From the NCBI RefSeq assembly GCF_003797185.1, contig NZ_RKMH01000004.1:186001-250000 (forward strand): a stretch of DNA of 64,000 nucleotides, written 5' to 3'. The notes below the pieces were generated by a model that had not been told where the DNA came from, did not search any database, and saw only the letters and a program-made list of their open reading frames with translations. The position numbers were made by a program, and so were the translations under genes. Positions 1 to 8,093 of this stretch are shown here, in pieces. The DNA comes from Gordonia oryzae. GTDB lineage: Bacteria; Actinomycetota; Actinomycetes; Mycobacteriales; Mycobacteriaceae. Every line of letters begins with the position of its first letter. Within the stretch, counting starts at the first letter, position 1.

Positions 1-1
1 C

Positions 2-331
2 GACGCGGAGCTGTTGCCCGACGGCACGATTCGGCTCTTCGACAACAACTCCAGCCTCCCCGGCACCGGCGGTCCGTCGTCGATTCTCACCATCCGGCCT
101 GACTGGAAGAAGGGCACCGTCGGCCTGGTGTCGCGATGGACTCATCCCGACCGCCTCACCGCTTGGGCGATGGGCAACGCCGAAACCCTGGCCGACGGTT
201 CGGTGTTCGGCGGATGGGGCACCACCGGACACGTGTCGTCCTTCGACCGGACCGGGCACCTGATCTACGACGCGACGCTGTCGGGGATGTTGACCACCTA
301 CCGCGCGTTCTGGTATCCGCAGGGGTTGTGA
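2..331 (+). CDS. Arylsulfotransferase-like protein, C-terminal part (5' end outside window)
   Basis: The reading frame is open from the first bases of the window, so only the last roughly 109 residues are seen. The stretch with 'RLFDNNSS', a repeated 'DGSVFGGWGTTGHVSSFD' type beta-propeller blade, and a terminal 'TYRAFWYPQGL' resembles the end of the arylsulfotransferase (ASST, Arylsulfotran_2) family seen in actinobacteria. These are secreted or lipoprotein beta-propellers. The acceptor chemistry cannot be judged because the catalytic region lies upstream. The gene converges on the glycosyltransferase with only two bases between the stop codons. Confidence 0.7.
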   Translation, partial: DAELLPDGTIRLFDNNSSLPGTGGPSSILTIRPDWKKGTVGLVSRWTHPDRLTAWAMGNAETLADGSVFGGWGTTGHVSSFDRTGHLIYDATLSGMLTTYRAFWYPQGL

Positions 332-333
332 AT

Positions 334-1587
334 TCAGCGCGAGCGCGGATCGAGCAGCCCCTCGACCGCCTCGACTACCCGCCCGGCACCGTCCTCACGG
401 CTGATCTCGAGACCGAGTTGTGCTGCGGCGTCGCGGTATCGAGACTGCTCCAGTGCCTCGACGATGGCCGCCGCAAGCCGGTCGGCGTCGAGGCGTGGCC
501 GCGGCAGCGTTGCGGCACTGGCGCCGAGCCGCTGCAGGTGTCGGGACCAGAACGGCTGGTCGCCGCCGGGTGAGGGGATCCCGACGGACGGGATGCCTGC
601 CCGTAGGGTTGCGGCCACGGTGCCCGCACCACACGAGTGCACCGCCAGCGACACCCGTGGGAACAACCACTCGTGCGGCACCGGGCCGACGCTGAATATG
701 CGTTCGTTGTGGAAAGATTCGAGGTCGGTGCCTCCGCTCTGCAGCACGGCTCGGACGCCCGCCTTGGTGACTGCTCGGTGCACGAGCGCGGACAGATCTG
801 CCGCCTCGTCCGGTGGGAGCATGAGGCTGCCGAACCCGACATAGACCGGCGGGGGACCGGATTCCAGGAAGGTGCGGAGATCGGAGTCCGGCACCCACTC
901 CGAGGATCGACGGGGCCACCAGTATCCGGTCACCTCCAGCCCGGGCCGCCAGTCGGCGGGACGGGGCAGAACACTCGGTGAATAACCGTGCAGGATCGGC
1001 CATTGCGCCGACGTCCGAGCATTCCGAAGAGATCTGGCGGACCTCCGTGGCAACCCGAGGTCGGTACGCAGGTCGGCCAGGACCCCTCGGTAGATCCGGT
1101 CGAACCAGCGCCCGGCCGACCGGCCCACAGCGCGGTTCACGAACTTTCCGGCGGAGGAGGTACCGAGCAGTGACGGCGGGTAGGAGCCCGTCGCGGACAG
1201 CGGTTGCAGTCGTAGGCCGGCACTCGGAACACCCCGTGCTTCCGCGAGCGGATGGCCGGCGAGTTCGGCGAACGGCGTGAGGAGCACGATGTCAGTGGGC
1301 ACGTCGTCGACGGCGGCGAGGAGATTACGGCCGAGCTGACGCATCCCGGCCGGTTTCACCATTTGCATGGCCAGTTTCCGTGGGTCCGTCGAGTCTGGAT
1401 CGATCGCCGAATCGATCTCGAAATCAACAGGCTTGGCGTCGAGGCCGCAGGCTCGTACCTCGTCGGCGAGGTCGGTGTTGGTGGTGAGGACGACGTGGTG
1501 CCCGGCGTCGCGCAGCCGGCATCCGATGTCGGTCAGTGGCATGATGTCGCCGCGGGAACCGTATGCGGCGATGAGGATGTCGGCCAT
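334..1587 (-). CDS. Glycosyltransferase family 1 (MGT/UGT-like)
   Basis: This is a 417-residue protein starting 'MADILIAAYGSRGDIMPLTD', the usual N-terminus of GT-B enzymes that glycosylate lipids, sterols or natural products. The C-terminal donor site is clear: 'HSCGAGT', then 'GIPSVGIP' and 'GDQPFWS', matching the nucleotide-sugar signature with the D/Q pair. The frame is open further upstream, but homology begins at the ATG at 1587, so that start was chosen. It lies 44 bases downstream of the TetR gene on the same strand and is probably co-transcribed with it. The acceptor is unknown. Confidence 0.85.
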   Translation of the reverse strand: MADILIAAYGSRGDIMPLTDIGCRLRDAGHHVVLTTNTDLADEVRACGLDAKPVDFEIDSAIDPDSTDPRKLAMQMVKPAGMRQLGRNLLAAVDDVPTDIVLLTPFAELAGHPLAEARGVPSAGLRLQPLSATGSYPPSLLGTSSAGKFVNRAVGRSAGRWFDRIYRGVLADLRTDLGLPRRSARSLRNARTSAQWPILHGYSPSVLPRPADWRPGLEVTGYWWPRRSSEWVPDSDLRTFLESGPPPVYVGFGSLMLPPDEAADLSALVHRAVTKAGVRAVLQSGGTDLESFHNERIFSVGPVPHEWLFPRVSLAVHSCGAGTVAATLRAGIPSVGIPSPGGDQPFWSRHLQRLGASAATLPRPRLDADRLAAAIVEALEQSRYRDAAAQLGLEISREDGAGRVVEAVEGLLDPRSR

Positions 1588-1631
1588 GGGTGGCTCCGTT
1601 CGGTGGAGGCCGTTCGATGGATGTGGGACGC

Positions 1632-2258
1632 CTACCGGGGATCGGGGGCGCAGGCACGGGTGAATGCCTCGATCAGATCGGTGCCGTAGTCGGTGAGGTC
1701 GAAGTCGGGCTGGGCGGTGACGCGCAGTAGCGCTGCGCCGATCGAGCCACGAACCGCGGTGGCCATCGATTCGACTGACACGCTGCGGAATTCGCCGGTG
1801 TCGACGCCGAGTCGGAAGATCACCTCGAGGTCGACCGCGGCGAGCCCGTCGCGATGCTCGGCGTCGATGGCGACGTCGGCGAGCCGTGCGCCATCGCGTC
1901 CGCGGAATCCCTGCGAGATCTCCATGATCGCGATCTGATGTGCGCGGTGTGTCTGCATGTATTGCAGGTGGGTGCGGATGTGCGCGGCAAGTTTTCCGAT
2001 TGCCGTCGATTCGGCGCCGACCGCGGGGACCATCGCCTCCAACAGGGTTCGGTAGCACTCCGACACCACGGCCGCGACCAACTCGTCCTTGTTGCCGAAG
2101 TGATAGAGGACCACGCTCATCGCGACACCGCCACGCTCGGCGATCTTGCGGACCGAAGCCTGGGCGAACCCCAGTTCGGCGATCGCGTCGATCGCGCAGC
2201 CGACGAGTTGCCGACGTCGAGCGCGCTCGGTGAAGGTATCACCGTCTGTAGATCGCAT
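1632..2258 (-). CDS. TetR/AcrR family transcriptional regulator
   Basis: The product has 208 residues. The N-terminal helix-turn-helix reads 'ASVRKIAERGGVAMSVVLYHFGNKDELV', a standard TetR DNA-binding domain at about residues 10-60. The ligand domain has a BetI-like C-terminal half, with no recognisable ligand. The ATG at 2258 was chosen because the HTH starts shortly after it, although the frame is open much further upstream. Two palindromes built on the same half-site, one over the start codon and one just upstream, suggest autorepression and control of the downstream glycosyltransferase. Confidence 0.88.
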   Translation of the reverse strand: MRSTDGDTFTERARRRQLVGCAIDAIAELGFAQASVRKIAERGGVAMSVVLYHFGNKDELVAAVVSECYRTLLEAMVPAVGAESTAIGKLAAHIRTHLQYMQTHRAHQIAIMEISQGFRGRDGARLADVAIDAEHRDGLAAVDLEVIFRLGVDTGEFRSVSVESMATAVRGSIGAALLRVTAQPDFDLTDYGTDLIEAFTRACAPDPR

Positions 2259-2263
2259 GATCT
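2250..2263. promoter_or_regulatory. Palindrome over the TetR start codon
   Basis: AGATC-GCAT-GATCT is a perfect inverted repeat with a four-base centre, and its GCAT contains the TetR ATG on the minus strand. It shares the GATC(T) half-site with the second palindrome at 2269-2284. It is probably part of a double operator for the TetR protein. Confidence 0.5.
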
Positions 2264-2268
2264 GACTA

Positions 2269-2284
2269 TAGATCAACTGATCTA
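2269..2284. promoter_or_regulatory. Predicted TetR operator palindrome
   Basis: TAGATCA-AC-TGATCTA is a perfect 7+7 inverted repeat just upstream of the TetR start codon. Position and symmetry are typical of autoregulatory TetR operators. It also covers the last codon of the neighbouring LysR remnant. Confidence 0.55.
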
Positions 2285-2680
2285 CGCGGGGAACAGTTCG
2301 ACGCTCGGCACCTGCGGCCGACGTTCCGTAGCCGCCTGCGCCAACGCGTCTCGAGACGCACGCACGGCCGGATGGCCGGACCGGCCCGTGCGGACCGCGG
2401 TGAACAGACTCCGTTCCGGATCGCCGGGTAGGGAGTAGAGCCGAAATCGCGGGTCGTCGCCGGCGATCAACGCGGGAACGAAGGTAAGCGCGTGACCGTT
2501 GGCCACGAACCTCGAATGCAGCAGGGTGTCCGGGCCGTCGAACCGCACGCGCGGCTCGAAGCCGGCCGAACGGCACACTGCGCGTGCCCATTCGCCGCTG
2601 TCGGTCCCCGCGGGTTCGCGTGCCAACGGGAGTTCGGCGAGCTCGGCAAGTCCGGACGGCTCCACCGCCAGCGGTCCCCT
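2282..2680 (-). pseudogene. LysR-type regulator remnant (substrate-binding domain only)
   Basis: From about 2680 downwards the translation matches the second half of a LysR effector domain: 'PLAVEPSGLAELAELPLA', 'DTLLHSRFVANGHALTFVP', and 'SLFTAVRTGRSGHPAV'. The winged helix-turn-helix and the first effector lobe are absent, and no upstream sequence in any frame supplies them. The remaining frame begins in unrelated sequence near 2746. It is therefore a 3' remnant, not a working regulator. Its stop overlaps the TetR operator. Confidence 0.7.
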
Positions 2681-2777
2681 GGTGGTGATCGGTCTGATCC
2701 TCGCGATTCTCGGTGCCACCGGCCGCGCGGTGGCGGACGCGCGCACTAGTTCTGACCGCGCCCCCGGCGCCCCCGAG

Positions 2778-3071
2778 TCATGACACCTTGCTGAAGGGGT
2801 CGTGTTCGGCGATCAACTTGTCCACCCTCGCCTCGTCGAGTCGTGCCCGCACCGACGTCTGCTCCTGCCGGTCGCGCACCACCTTGGCGAGGGTGAACGT
2901 ACTGGATGTGAGGAACAGCAAGGTGATTGCGAGAAAACCGCGCTGCCAGGCGTCGATCGGCAGATAGAAGACGCCGACGACGGCGGTCGCGAGGCTGACG
3001 CCGAAGGCGATCGCGGCCTGCAGGAAGAATGCTGCGGTGGTGGGGTTCTGGGGAATCTCTGAGGTTGCCAT
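2778..3071 (-). CDS. YiaA/YiaB-family inner membrane protein
   Basis: This is a 97-residue protein with two hydrophobic segments, 'FFLQAAIAFGVSLATAVVGVFYL' and 'GFLAITLLFLTSSTFTLAKVV', split as usual for the YiaA/YiaB domain and followed by a charged tail. The conserved 'LPIDAWQRGFLAITLLFL' loop supports the call. The ATG at 3071 (MATSEIPQ) was preferred over an upstream in-frame start because the family begins just before the first membrane segment. The function of the family is poorly known. Confidence 0.75.
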   Translation of the reverse strand: MATSEIPQNPTTAAFFLQAAIAFGVSLATAVVGVFYLPIDAWQRGFLAITLLFLTSSTFTLAKVVRDRQEQTSVRARLDEARVDKLIAEHDPFSKVS

Positions 3072-3153
3072 GCCGACAACAATCGCAAGCGATCTCGGCA
3101 GCGCCATGAGTAGAATCACGCGACCCGCCTGGGTGATACAGCCAGGTTGCTGT

Positions 3154-4494
3154 CTACGTGCCCGGGTGCCACAGCTCCTCGAGCGCCACCGGACGGCCGA
3201 GGATGTTGCCCGCCGCCCGATGCCCCGACATCAGTGCTGCGGTCACTGTCGCCGGGTCGTCGGTCCACGTGGCCTCCCCGGCGATGTGGAGCACACCGTC
3301 GCCGACCGGGGTGGCGAGCACGTCGTGGTCGGCGGTCGTCGAGCCGACCGTCATATACGCATACGAGCCCCGCGCGAACGGATCGTCGCGCCATCGGGTG
3401 ACATCGACACGGACCGGCTCGCTTACCTCGTCGCGGTAGATCTCGCGCAATGCGTCGAGCACCGAATCGGCGATCCGGCGATCGGACCAGCCGCGAAGTG
3501 CCCGAGCGCAGTCGGCGGCGGCAAAGGTCAGCAGCGTGGGGGTGCCGTGCAATGCGGACAGGTCGTAGAACGAATGCCACCAGCGGCCGGCCGGCCCCTG
3601 CCGCCGGATCGCGTACACACCGTCATCCCAGAATCGGTGCTCGAAGCGCAAAAAGATCTTCTCGAAATCGTTCATCTCCAGTCGGCTGAGTGCACCGGCG
3701 AGTGGCTCGGGCAGCGGTGGCTCGACGGTCAGATCATCCGATTTCAGCACGCCCAACGGCACGGTCAGCACGACCTGATCGGCGGTGAACTCCCCGGCAT
3801 CGGATGCCACGATGACGCCATCCGCCGACCACCGGACCCGCGTCACAACGTGGCCCAACCGCACGTCGAGCCCCTGTGCCAGTGCCGACGCCAGTCGGTC
3901 GTAGCCGTCGGGAAAAACCACCTCGTCGCCGAGGGTCGCGTCGTCGTCGAGACCGTGGGCGTCGAGTTCGCCACTCTGGACGCCGTACTGCTCCTCGGTG
4001 CGGTGCGCCAAGTACTCCCGCACCCGCTCGGCGCGTTCGGGTGTCCAGTCGAGCCCGGTCAAGATGTGCTCGACGGCATCGCGATAGGAGAGGCCCGGAC
4101 CTGCCGAGCCGATGGTGCCCGACAGCAGCGTGTCGACGGTCTGTATGTCCTCGACGAATGCGGCGACCTGTGCGTCGCTCAGTCGTGCACCGTCGGGGCC
4201 GTAGTAGGCGGTCGGCCGACTCAGTGACTGATAACTGCCGACGGTGAATTCGGCGGTCCGCATATCGAACGCGCGGATGGCGTCGTACAACGGAGCGCCA
4301 TCGATGCCATGAATCCACGAGGCACCCAGATCGGTGACGTATCCGTCGGAGCGGTCTGTGTGGGTGCGGCCCCCGATCCGGTCGCGGGCCTCGAGGACGA
4401 CGACGCGGTGGCCGTACCTGTGCAACAACCTGGCGGTGGTCAGTCCGGCGACGCCGGCTCCGACGACGACGGTGTGTGGCGACGGTCGTGACAT
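3154..4494 (-). CDS. Flavin-containing amine oxidase (FAD-dependent oxidoreductase)
   Basis: A 446-residue enzyme. The N-terminal Rossmann motif 'VVVGAGVAGLTTARLL' is followed by the acidic residue and 'LEARDRIGGRTHT' that bind FAD. The C-terminal FAD signature is 'LHIAGEATWTDDPATVTAAL'. This architecture is that of monoamine/polyamine oxidases and plant-like PAOs (PF01593). The substrate cannot be named from sequence. The ATG at 4494 was chosen as lying just before the Rossmann strand; a GGAGG sits 13 bases upstream, and another ATG lies 15 codons earlier. The gene is divergent from the HD-domain gene. Confidence 0.87.
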   Translation of the reverse strand: MSRPSPHTVVVGAGVAGLTTARLLHRYGHRVVVLEARDRIGGRTHTDRSDGYVTDLGASWIHGIDGAPLYDAIRAFDMRTAEFTVGSYQSLSRPTAYYGPDGARLSDAQVAAFVEDIQTVDTLLSGTIGSAGPGLSYRDAVEHILTGLDWTPERAERVREYLAHRTEEQYGVQSGELDAHGLDDDATLGDEVVFPDGYDRLASALAQGLDVRLGHVVTRVRWSADGVIVASDAGEFTADQVVLTVPLGVLKSDDLTVEPPLPEPLAGALSRLEMNDFEKIFLRFEHRFWDDGVYAIRRQGPAGRWWHSFYDLSALHGTPTLLTFAAADCARALRGWSDRRIADSVLDALREIYRDEVSEPVRVDVTRWRDDPFARGSYAYMTVGSTTADHDVLATPVGDGVLHIAGEATWTDDPATVTAALMSGHRAAGNILGRPVALEELWHPGT

Positions 4495-4577
4495 CTGGCA
4501 GACGTTATCCTCCGGTGCGGAGTGTCGTGACACAATCACACGTGCCGGAACGTCGGGGGGAACGCGGAGGAGGAGTT

Positions 4578-5159
4578 GTGGACGAGGAAGGCGCGCTCAC
4601 GGCAGCGGCGCGGGAACTCTCCGCACGACTCCTGGCCTCCGATCCGAACCGGCTCCGCCACGTGACCCGTGTGGCCGCCCAAGCCGCCCGCTACGCCCCA
4701 ACCGTTGATCCGCGACGGCGTGACGCGTTGATCGCCGCCGCCTGGCTCCATGACATCGGCTACGTTCCGGCTCTGCGAGACACCGGCTTTCATCCCGTCG
4801 ACGGCGCACGCTATCTCCGCGCGCAGGGCTGGCCCGACGAGGTCTGCGCTCTCGTCGCCCACCATTCCGGTGCGCGCTACATCGCGGCCGAACGCGGTAT
4901 CGACGAGGTACTGCGCGACTTCACCTTCGTCGAGGACGAGGTGACCGACGCCCTGACATTGGCCGACCAGACCTCCGGCCCGACCGGCCATGCCGTGATG
5001 GACCTCGAGGACCGGATGCGCGACATGCTGGACCGGCACGGCCCGGACTCGCCGCATCATCGCGCCCACCCGCGCCGCGCGCCGTACTTTCGCGCCGTCC
5101 GCGAGCGCGTGGCGAGGCGGCTCGACACCGGTGGTCCAGGGGCGCCGAATCCGGTCTAG
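4578..5159 (+). CDS. HD-domain phosphohydrolase-like protein
   Basis: The 193-residue product carries an HD domain: 'HVTRVAAQAARYAP', then 'AAWLHDIGY' with the metal-binding HD pair and 'VAHHSGARY' with further histidines. Small HD proteins of this form hydrolyse phosphate esters or nucleotides, but the substrate is unknown here. The GTG at 4578 was chosen because a very strong GGAGGAGGAG ribosome-binding site lies immediately before it and homology starts there. The frame is open upstream into the divergent amine oxidase promoter. Confidence 0.85.
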   Translation: MDEEGALTAAARELSARLLASDPNRLRHVTRVAAQAARYAPTVDPRRRDALIAAAWLHDIGYVPALRDTGFHPVDGARYLRAQGWPDEVCALVAHHSGARYIAAERGIDEVLRDFTFVEDEVTDALTLADQTSGPTGHAVMDLEDRMRDMLDRHGPDSPHHRAHPRRAPYFRAVRERVARRLDTGGPGAPNPV

Positions 5160-5311
5160 CGTCGGGGTGCATCCGGCTGGTGCCGTCCTCTGCCCTGTTG
5201 TAGCGCACTGCCGAGCCGGGTCATTGGATCGGCGATGATTGGCAGAGGTCAACGGTTCCGGCCCCATCCGTTGATGAGACGCGCGCACCCACCTGATCGG
5301 CTCACTTGCGC

Positions 5312-6414
5312 TCAGTGTTGGGTAAATGTCACGCGCGACTGCAGTACGGATTCGGCACCCTCGACGTCGACCACCCGAGCCGCGAGCGTTCGGCGCGCCA
5401 GGCCTTCCGGGAGCGCCGCCGAGAACTTCAGCCCGCTGATCGCGGCGCGATCAACATCCGGCAGAGGACGGTGCGAGCCGCCCCGCACCGAAGCCACGAC
5501 GCGCGTGATGTCGTCGACTCGCAGGTCCGAGTGCAACCGGATCGACTCTCCGCTGATCCTCTGGCGCCCGGGCACCAGCTCTCGAGTCCAGGCGGCGAGA
5601 GTGCGGTTGGCTTTGGTTCCGGCCCACGTCCACCACCGCCAGTCGCCGCGCACATCTCGCTCGATGACCAGGTTAACCGGGTGAACGTGCGCCGAGCGCT
5701 GCGCACGGTAAGCATCGAGCGCCTCGACGGCACGGCGTGACAATGTCACTCCCGGAGGTGTGGCTCCCAGCAGCACGCTACGCACGCCGCGAGTGATCTC
5801 GAACGACAACCCGTCCGGTATCGATTGCCAGCGGGCAGTGCCGTGGATATCGGTGCCCTCCACGTACACCTGGCGCCGCTTCCAGTCGATGTGGGTCACC
5901 TTCCACGATCGACCACCTAACAGCAGTACACGAGGACCCTCCGTCGGCTGGGTTAGAACCCCGGCCTCCACCATCCCGATCTCGTTGCGGCCCTCGAAGA
6001 CCCGAAACTCGGGAGCCGCGGTGAACACCGCGAGGAGTTCCAGGAAATGACGCCGCCCGAAGTGTCTTTCGGCTTCCAGTCCGATGAAGGCGCTACCGGC
6101 ATCGTGGTCGAGGAACCCAGTGCTGAGCAGGTGGTCGAAGATCTCGTCGCCGTCTTCGGCGAACAGCGGTAGATCGGCCCACTGGTGCTGCCACCCGACG
6201 AGCGGAAGCCGTCGGGTCTGCAAGGCCGCCGCGAGGATCTGCTGCGCAGCAATGTGGCGAGGCTCGGGAGTGGCCACCACGGGCTCCACCCAGCCGGTCG
6301 CCCAGCAGTGCAGCATTCCCAGCGTCTGCGCGAGTGCGGCATCGTCGAGGGCCAAGAACAGACAGTTGCGGGTGGTGCCGGGTCGTCGGCCGGTCCGGCC
6401 GAGTCGCTGTACCG
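5312..6414 (-). pseudogene. Lhr-like DEAD/DEAH helicase, 5'-truncated
   Basis: Homology starts abruptly at helicase motif VI ('QRLGRTGRRPGTTRN', about 6413) and runs through the Lhr-type winged-helix and C-terminal core ('DGLSFEITRGVRSVLLGATPPGVTLSRRA', 'WTWAGTKANRTLAAW'). Motifs Q, I (Walker A), II (DEAD/H), III, IV and V are missing, so ATPase function is lost. The break coincides with the first unit of a 14-bp tandem array. About 365 codons of the 3' part survive with an open frame, so the truncation looks recent. No partner N-terminal fragment is present in the window. Confidence 0.78.
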
Positions 6415-6494
6415 CAGTTCTCGCACCGCAGAACTCGTACCGCAGTTCTCGCACCGCAGAACTCGTACCGCAGACCTCGTGCTGCGGCTCTCCT
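6411..6494. repeat. 14-bp tandem repeat array
   Basis: Five clear units and one decayed unit of about ACCGCAGNNCTCGN run end to end. Units alternate between ACCGCAGTTCTCGC and ACCGCAGAACTCGT, so adjacent units also form AGTTCT/AGAACT inverted pairs. The array abuts the point where the Lhr-like helicase loses homology. Confidence 0.8.
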
Positions 6495-6562
6495 ACACTT
6501 GTGAAGTTCACCCGCACGATCTACGCGGGGCGCGAATCGACTCTCGACGAAAGAGCCTCATC

Positions 6563-6795
6563 ATGGACGCAACCCTCACCCCCGAGGCTAAGGGCGCGGT
6601 CGCCGACATCGCCGCACGGGACAGACTCTCTCGCGATGCGGTGCTCGCAATTCTGTACCCGGTCAACAGTGGTGGCGGCACCATGGCCCAGTTCCGTATT
6701 CCCGAAGTCGGCGGTTTGGCCAGTGGATGCGCGGCGGCCTGACGATGATCGGCAACATGTTCGACAACAAGGCCGAACTGCTCGCCCGGCTGTAG
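6563..6795 (+). pseudogene. Frameshifted SHOCT-associated-type small protein gene
   Basis: The ATG at 6563 opens 'MDATLTPEAKGAVADIAARD', and the frame ends after 'MAQFRIPEVGGLASGCAAA'. One base out of frame the sequence continues 'QWMRGGLTMIGNMFDNKAELLARL' to a stop at 6795. Joined by one extra G near 6718 the two halves give 'GGLGQWMRGGLTMIGNMF', which matches a widespread actinobacterial small-protein family that usually carries a C-terminal SHOCT domain; that domain is absent here. The gene is probably broken both by the one-base loss and by 3' truncation. A sequencing error could explain the frameshift but not the missing end. Confidence 0.6.
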
Positions 6796-6805
6796 GGGAA
6801 GCGCG

Positions 6806-7246
6806 ATGGTGGTGGAACTAGAACCGGGCTTGGCGGCCTCGCTCCGCAAGATCGAGCGACGGGTACTCGCCGAGGTGCCGTTGCGGCCCCGATCGGTACG
6901 GGTGATCTGGTTGACGATCGTCGCGCTGGCCGTCTCCAGCGTCGGTGCGTGGGTGACCAGCGACGTCGGCGGCGACCGGACACTGCTCGGTCAGATCGCG
7001 ATCGGGCTCGGCGTCGGCGGTGCCGTGCTCTCCGCGGCGGCGGCCACACAGCGTCGATTTGGGTGGTGTGTCCTGGCCGGTGCGATCAGCGGGATCGCCG
7101 TTCCGCTGTCGGTGCTCGGCTACTGGTCCACGCAGACCGGATTGGGTGTGGCGTCGGCCTGGTTTCTCGTCGCGGTGCTGTGCCACGCGGTTCTCGTGGG
7201 CAACTGGGTGCAGTGCGGGCATCCGCCCGTTTCGCCCCGACGATAG
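6806..7246 (+). CDS. Four-helix membrane protein of unknown function
   Basis: The 146-residue product has a short basic-acidic N-terminus followed by four hydrophobic segments ('VIWLTIVALAVSSVGAWV', 'LLGQIAIGLGVGGAVLSAAA', 'GWCVLAGAISGIAVPLSVLG' and 'GVASAWFLVAVLCHAVLVGN'). A ribosome-binding AGGGGAAG lies just before the ATG. No enzymatic motif is visible. It follows the frameshifted small gene by ten bases and may have been its operon partner. I do not recognise the family. Confidence 0.6.
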   Translation: MVVELEPGLAASLRKIERRVLAEVPLRPRSVRVIWLTIVALAVSSVGAWVTSDVGGDRTLLGQIAIGLGVGGAVLSAAAATQRRFGWCVLAGAISGIAVPLSVLGYWSTQTGLGVASAWFLVAVLCHAVLVGNWVQCGHPPVSPRR

Positions 7247-7285
7247 TCGCCCCAATTCAGACGGTGCCCTGCGGCATTCTCGACT

Positions 7286-7790
7286 GTGCTGGGTGGCATC
7301 ACGGTCGAGTTCGATCCGCAGGACACCTGGCGAGACGTCGTTCCGGACGACGCCTCGGGGCTCATCGGAGTCAGCAGCCCTCTGTTGATCGGCCGTGGTG
7401 GTCCCGGCGCGGTGTTGCCCGAGCAGGTCTCGCGGTTGCACCGCATCGCCTCGACGTGGTTCAGCGATCACGGAATGCTTTCGGAGGCGATCGATCAGGC
7501 ACTGTCGGCCGGCGACACCGGACGCGCGGTGCGGCTGGACGAGCGGGACGGTCGCACCCTGCTCAAACACTCGCAAAGGGTCACCGTTCTCGGCATGATC
7601 GACCAGCTCCCGCCGAGCGCGGTGATCACCAGCCCGCGCCTGCAATTGACCGCCGCATGGTCCGAGCCGCGCGGCCACTCGACGCGGCCGCCGATACCGC
7701 AGACCAGGTCGATGCGTCCCGTCTGCGGGCCTACGTCGAGAACGAAATTCTCGCCATGGAGGTCCGTACCAGCCGACAGCTGCGTCCGCA
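7286..7790 (+). pseudogene. MalT/LuxR-type regulator remnant
   Basis: The segment 'SRLHRIASTWFSDHGMLSEAIDQALSAGDTGRAVRL' followed by 'LPPSAVITSPRLQLTAAW' matches the helical region after the ATPase of large ATP-dependent LuxR (MalT/LAL) regulators. Homology then shifts frame near 7670 and resumes as 'AADTADQVDASRLRAYVENEILAMEV'. The NTPase domain is absent upstream and the LuxR DNA-binding domain is absent downstream. It is therefore a frameshifted internal fragment. The remaining bases to 8093 hold no recognisable gene. Confidence 0.55.
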
Positions 7791-8093
7791 CGACGCCTGC
7801 GAGAGCCGGCGGCCGCCCGTCGGCGGCTGGGCCGAGATCGTCGCACAAGCCAAGGAAGAAGCAGCGATCCGGTTGCTGCTCAGGGCGCCCGACGAGGTGG
7901 CTCTACGCGTTGTGCCTCGAGCCGCCTGGCCGGGACAACGAGGCGCAGCAGCAATCAGCGCGATGCTGATCGCCTGCGACGCAGCCGGAATGGTCCGGTT
8001 CGCGTTCGGTGTCGGCGCGGAGGTGTCGGCGGGTGGCTGCTGCCGCGCGCTCGGCGGTGGGTGGGCAAGTGTAGCCGAGTGCGCAGACAGGCC

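Noticed and set aside
334..2058. A 574-residue version of the glycosyltransferase starting at 2058
   Set aside because: The first 157 residues are arginine-rich shadow sequence of the TetR gene; homology and the normal N-terminus begin at 1587.
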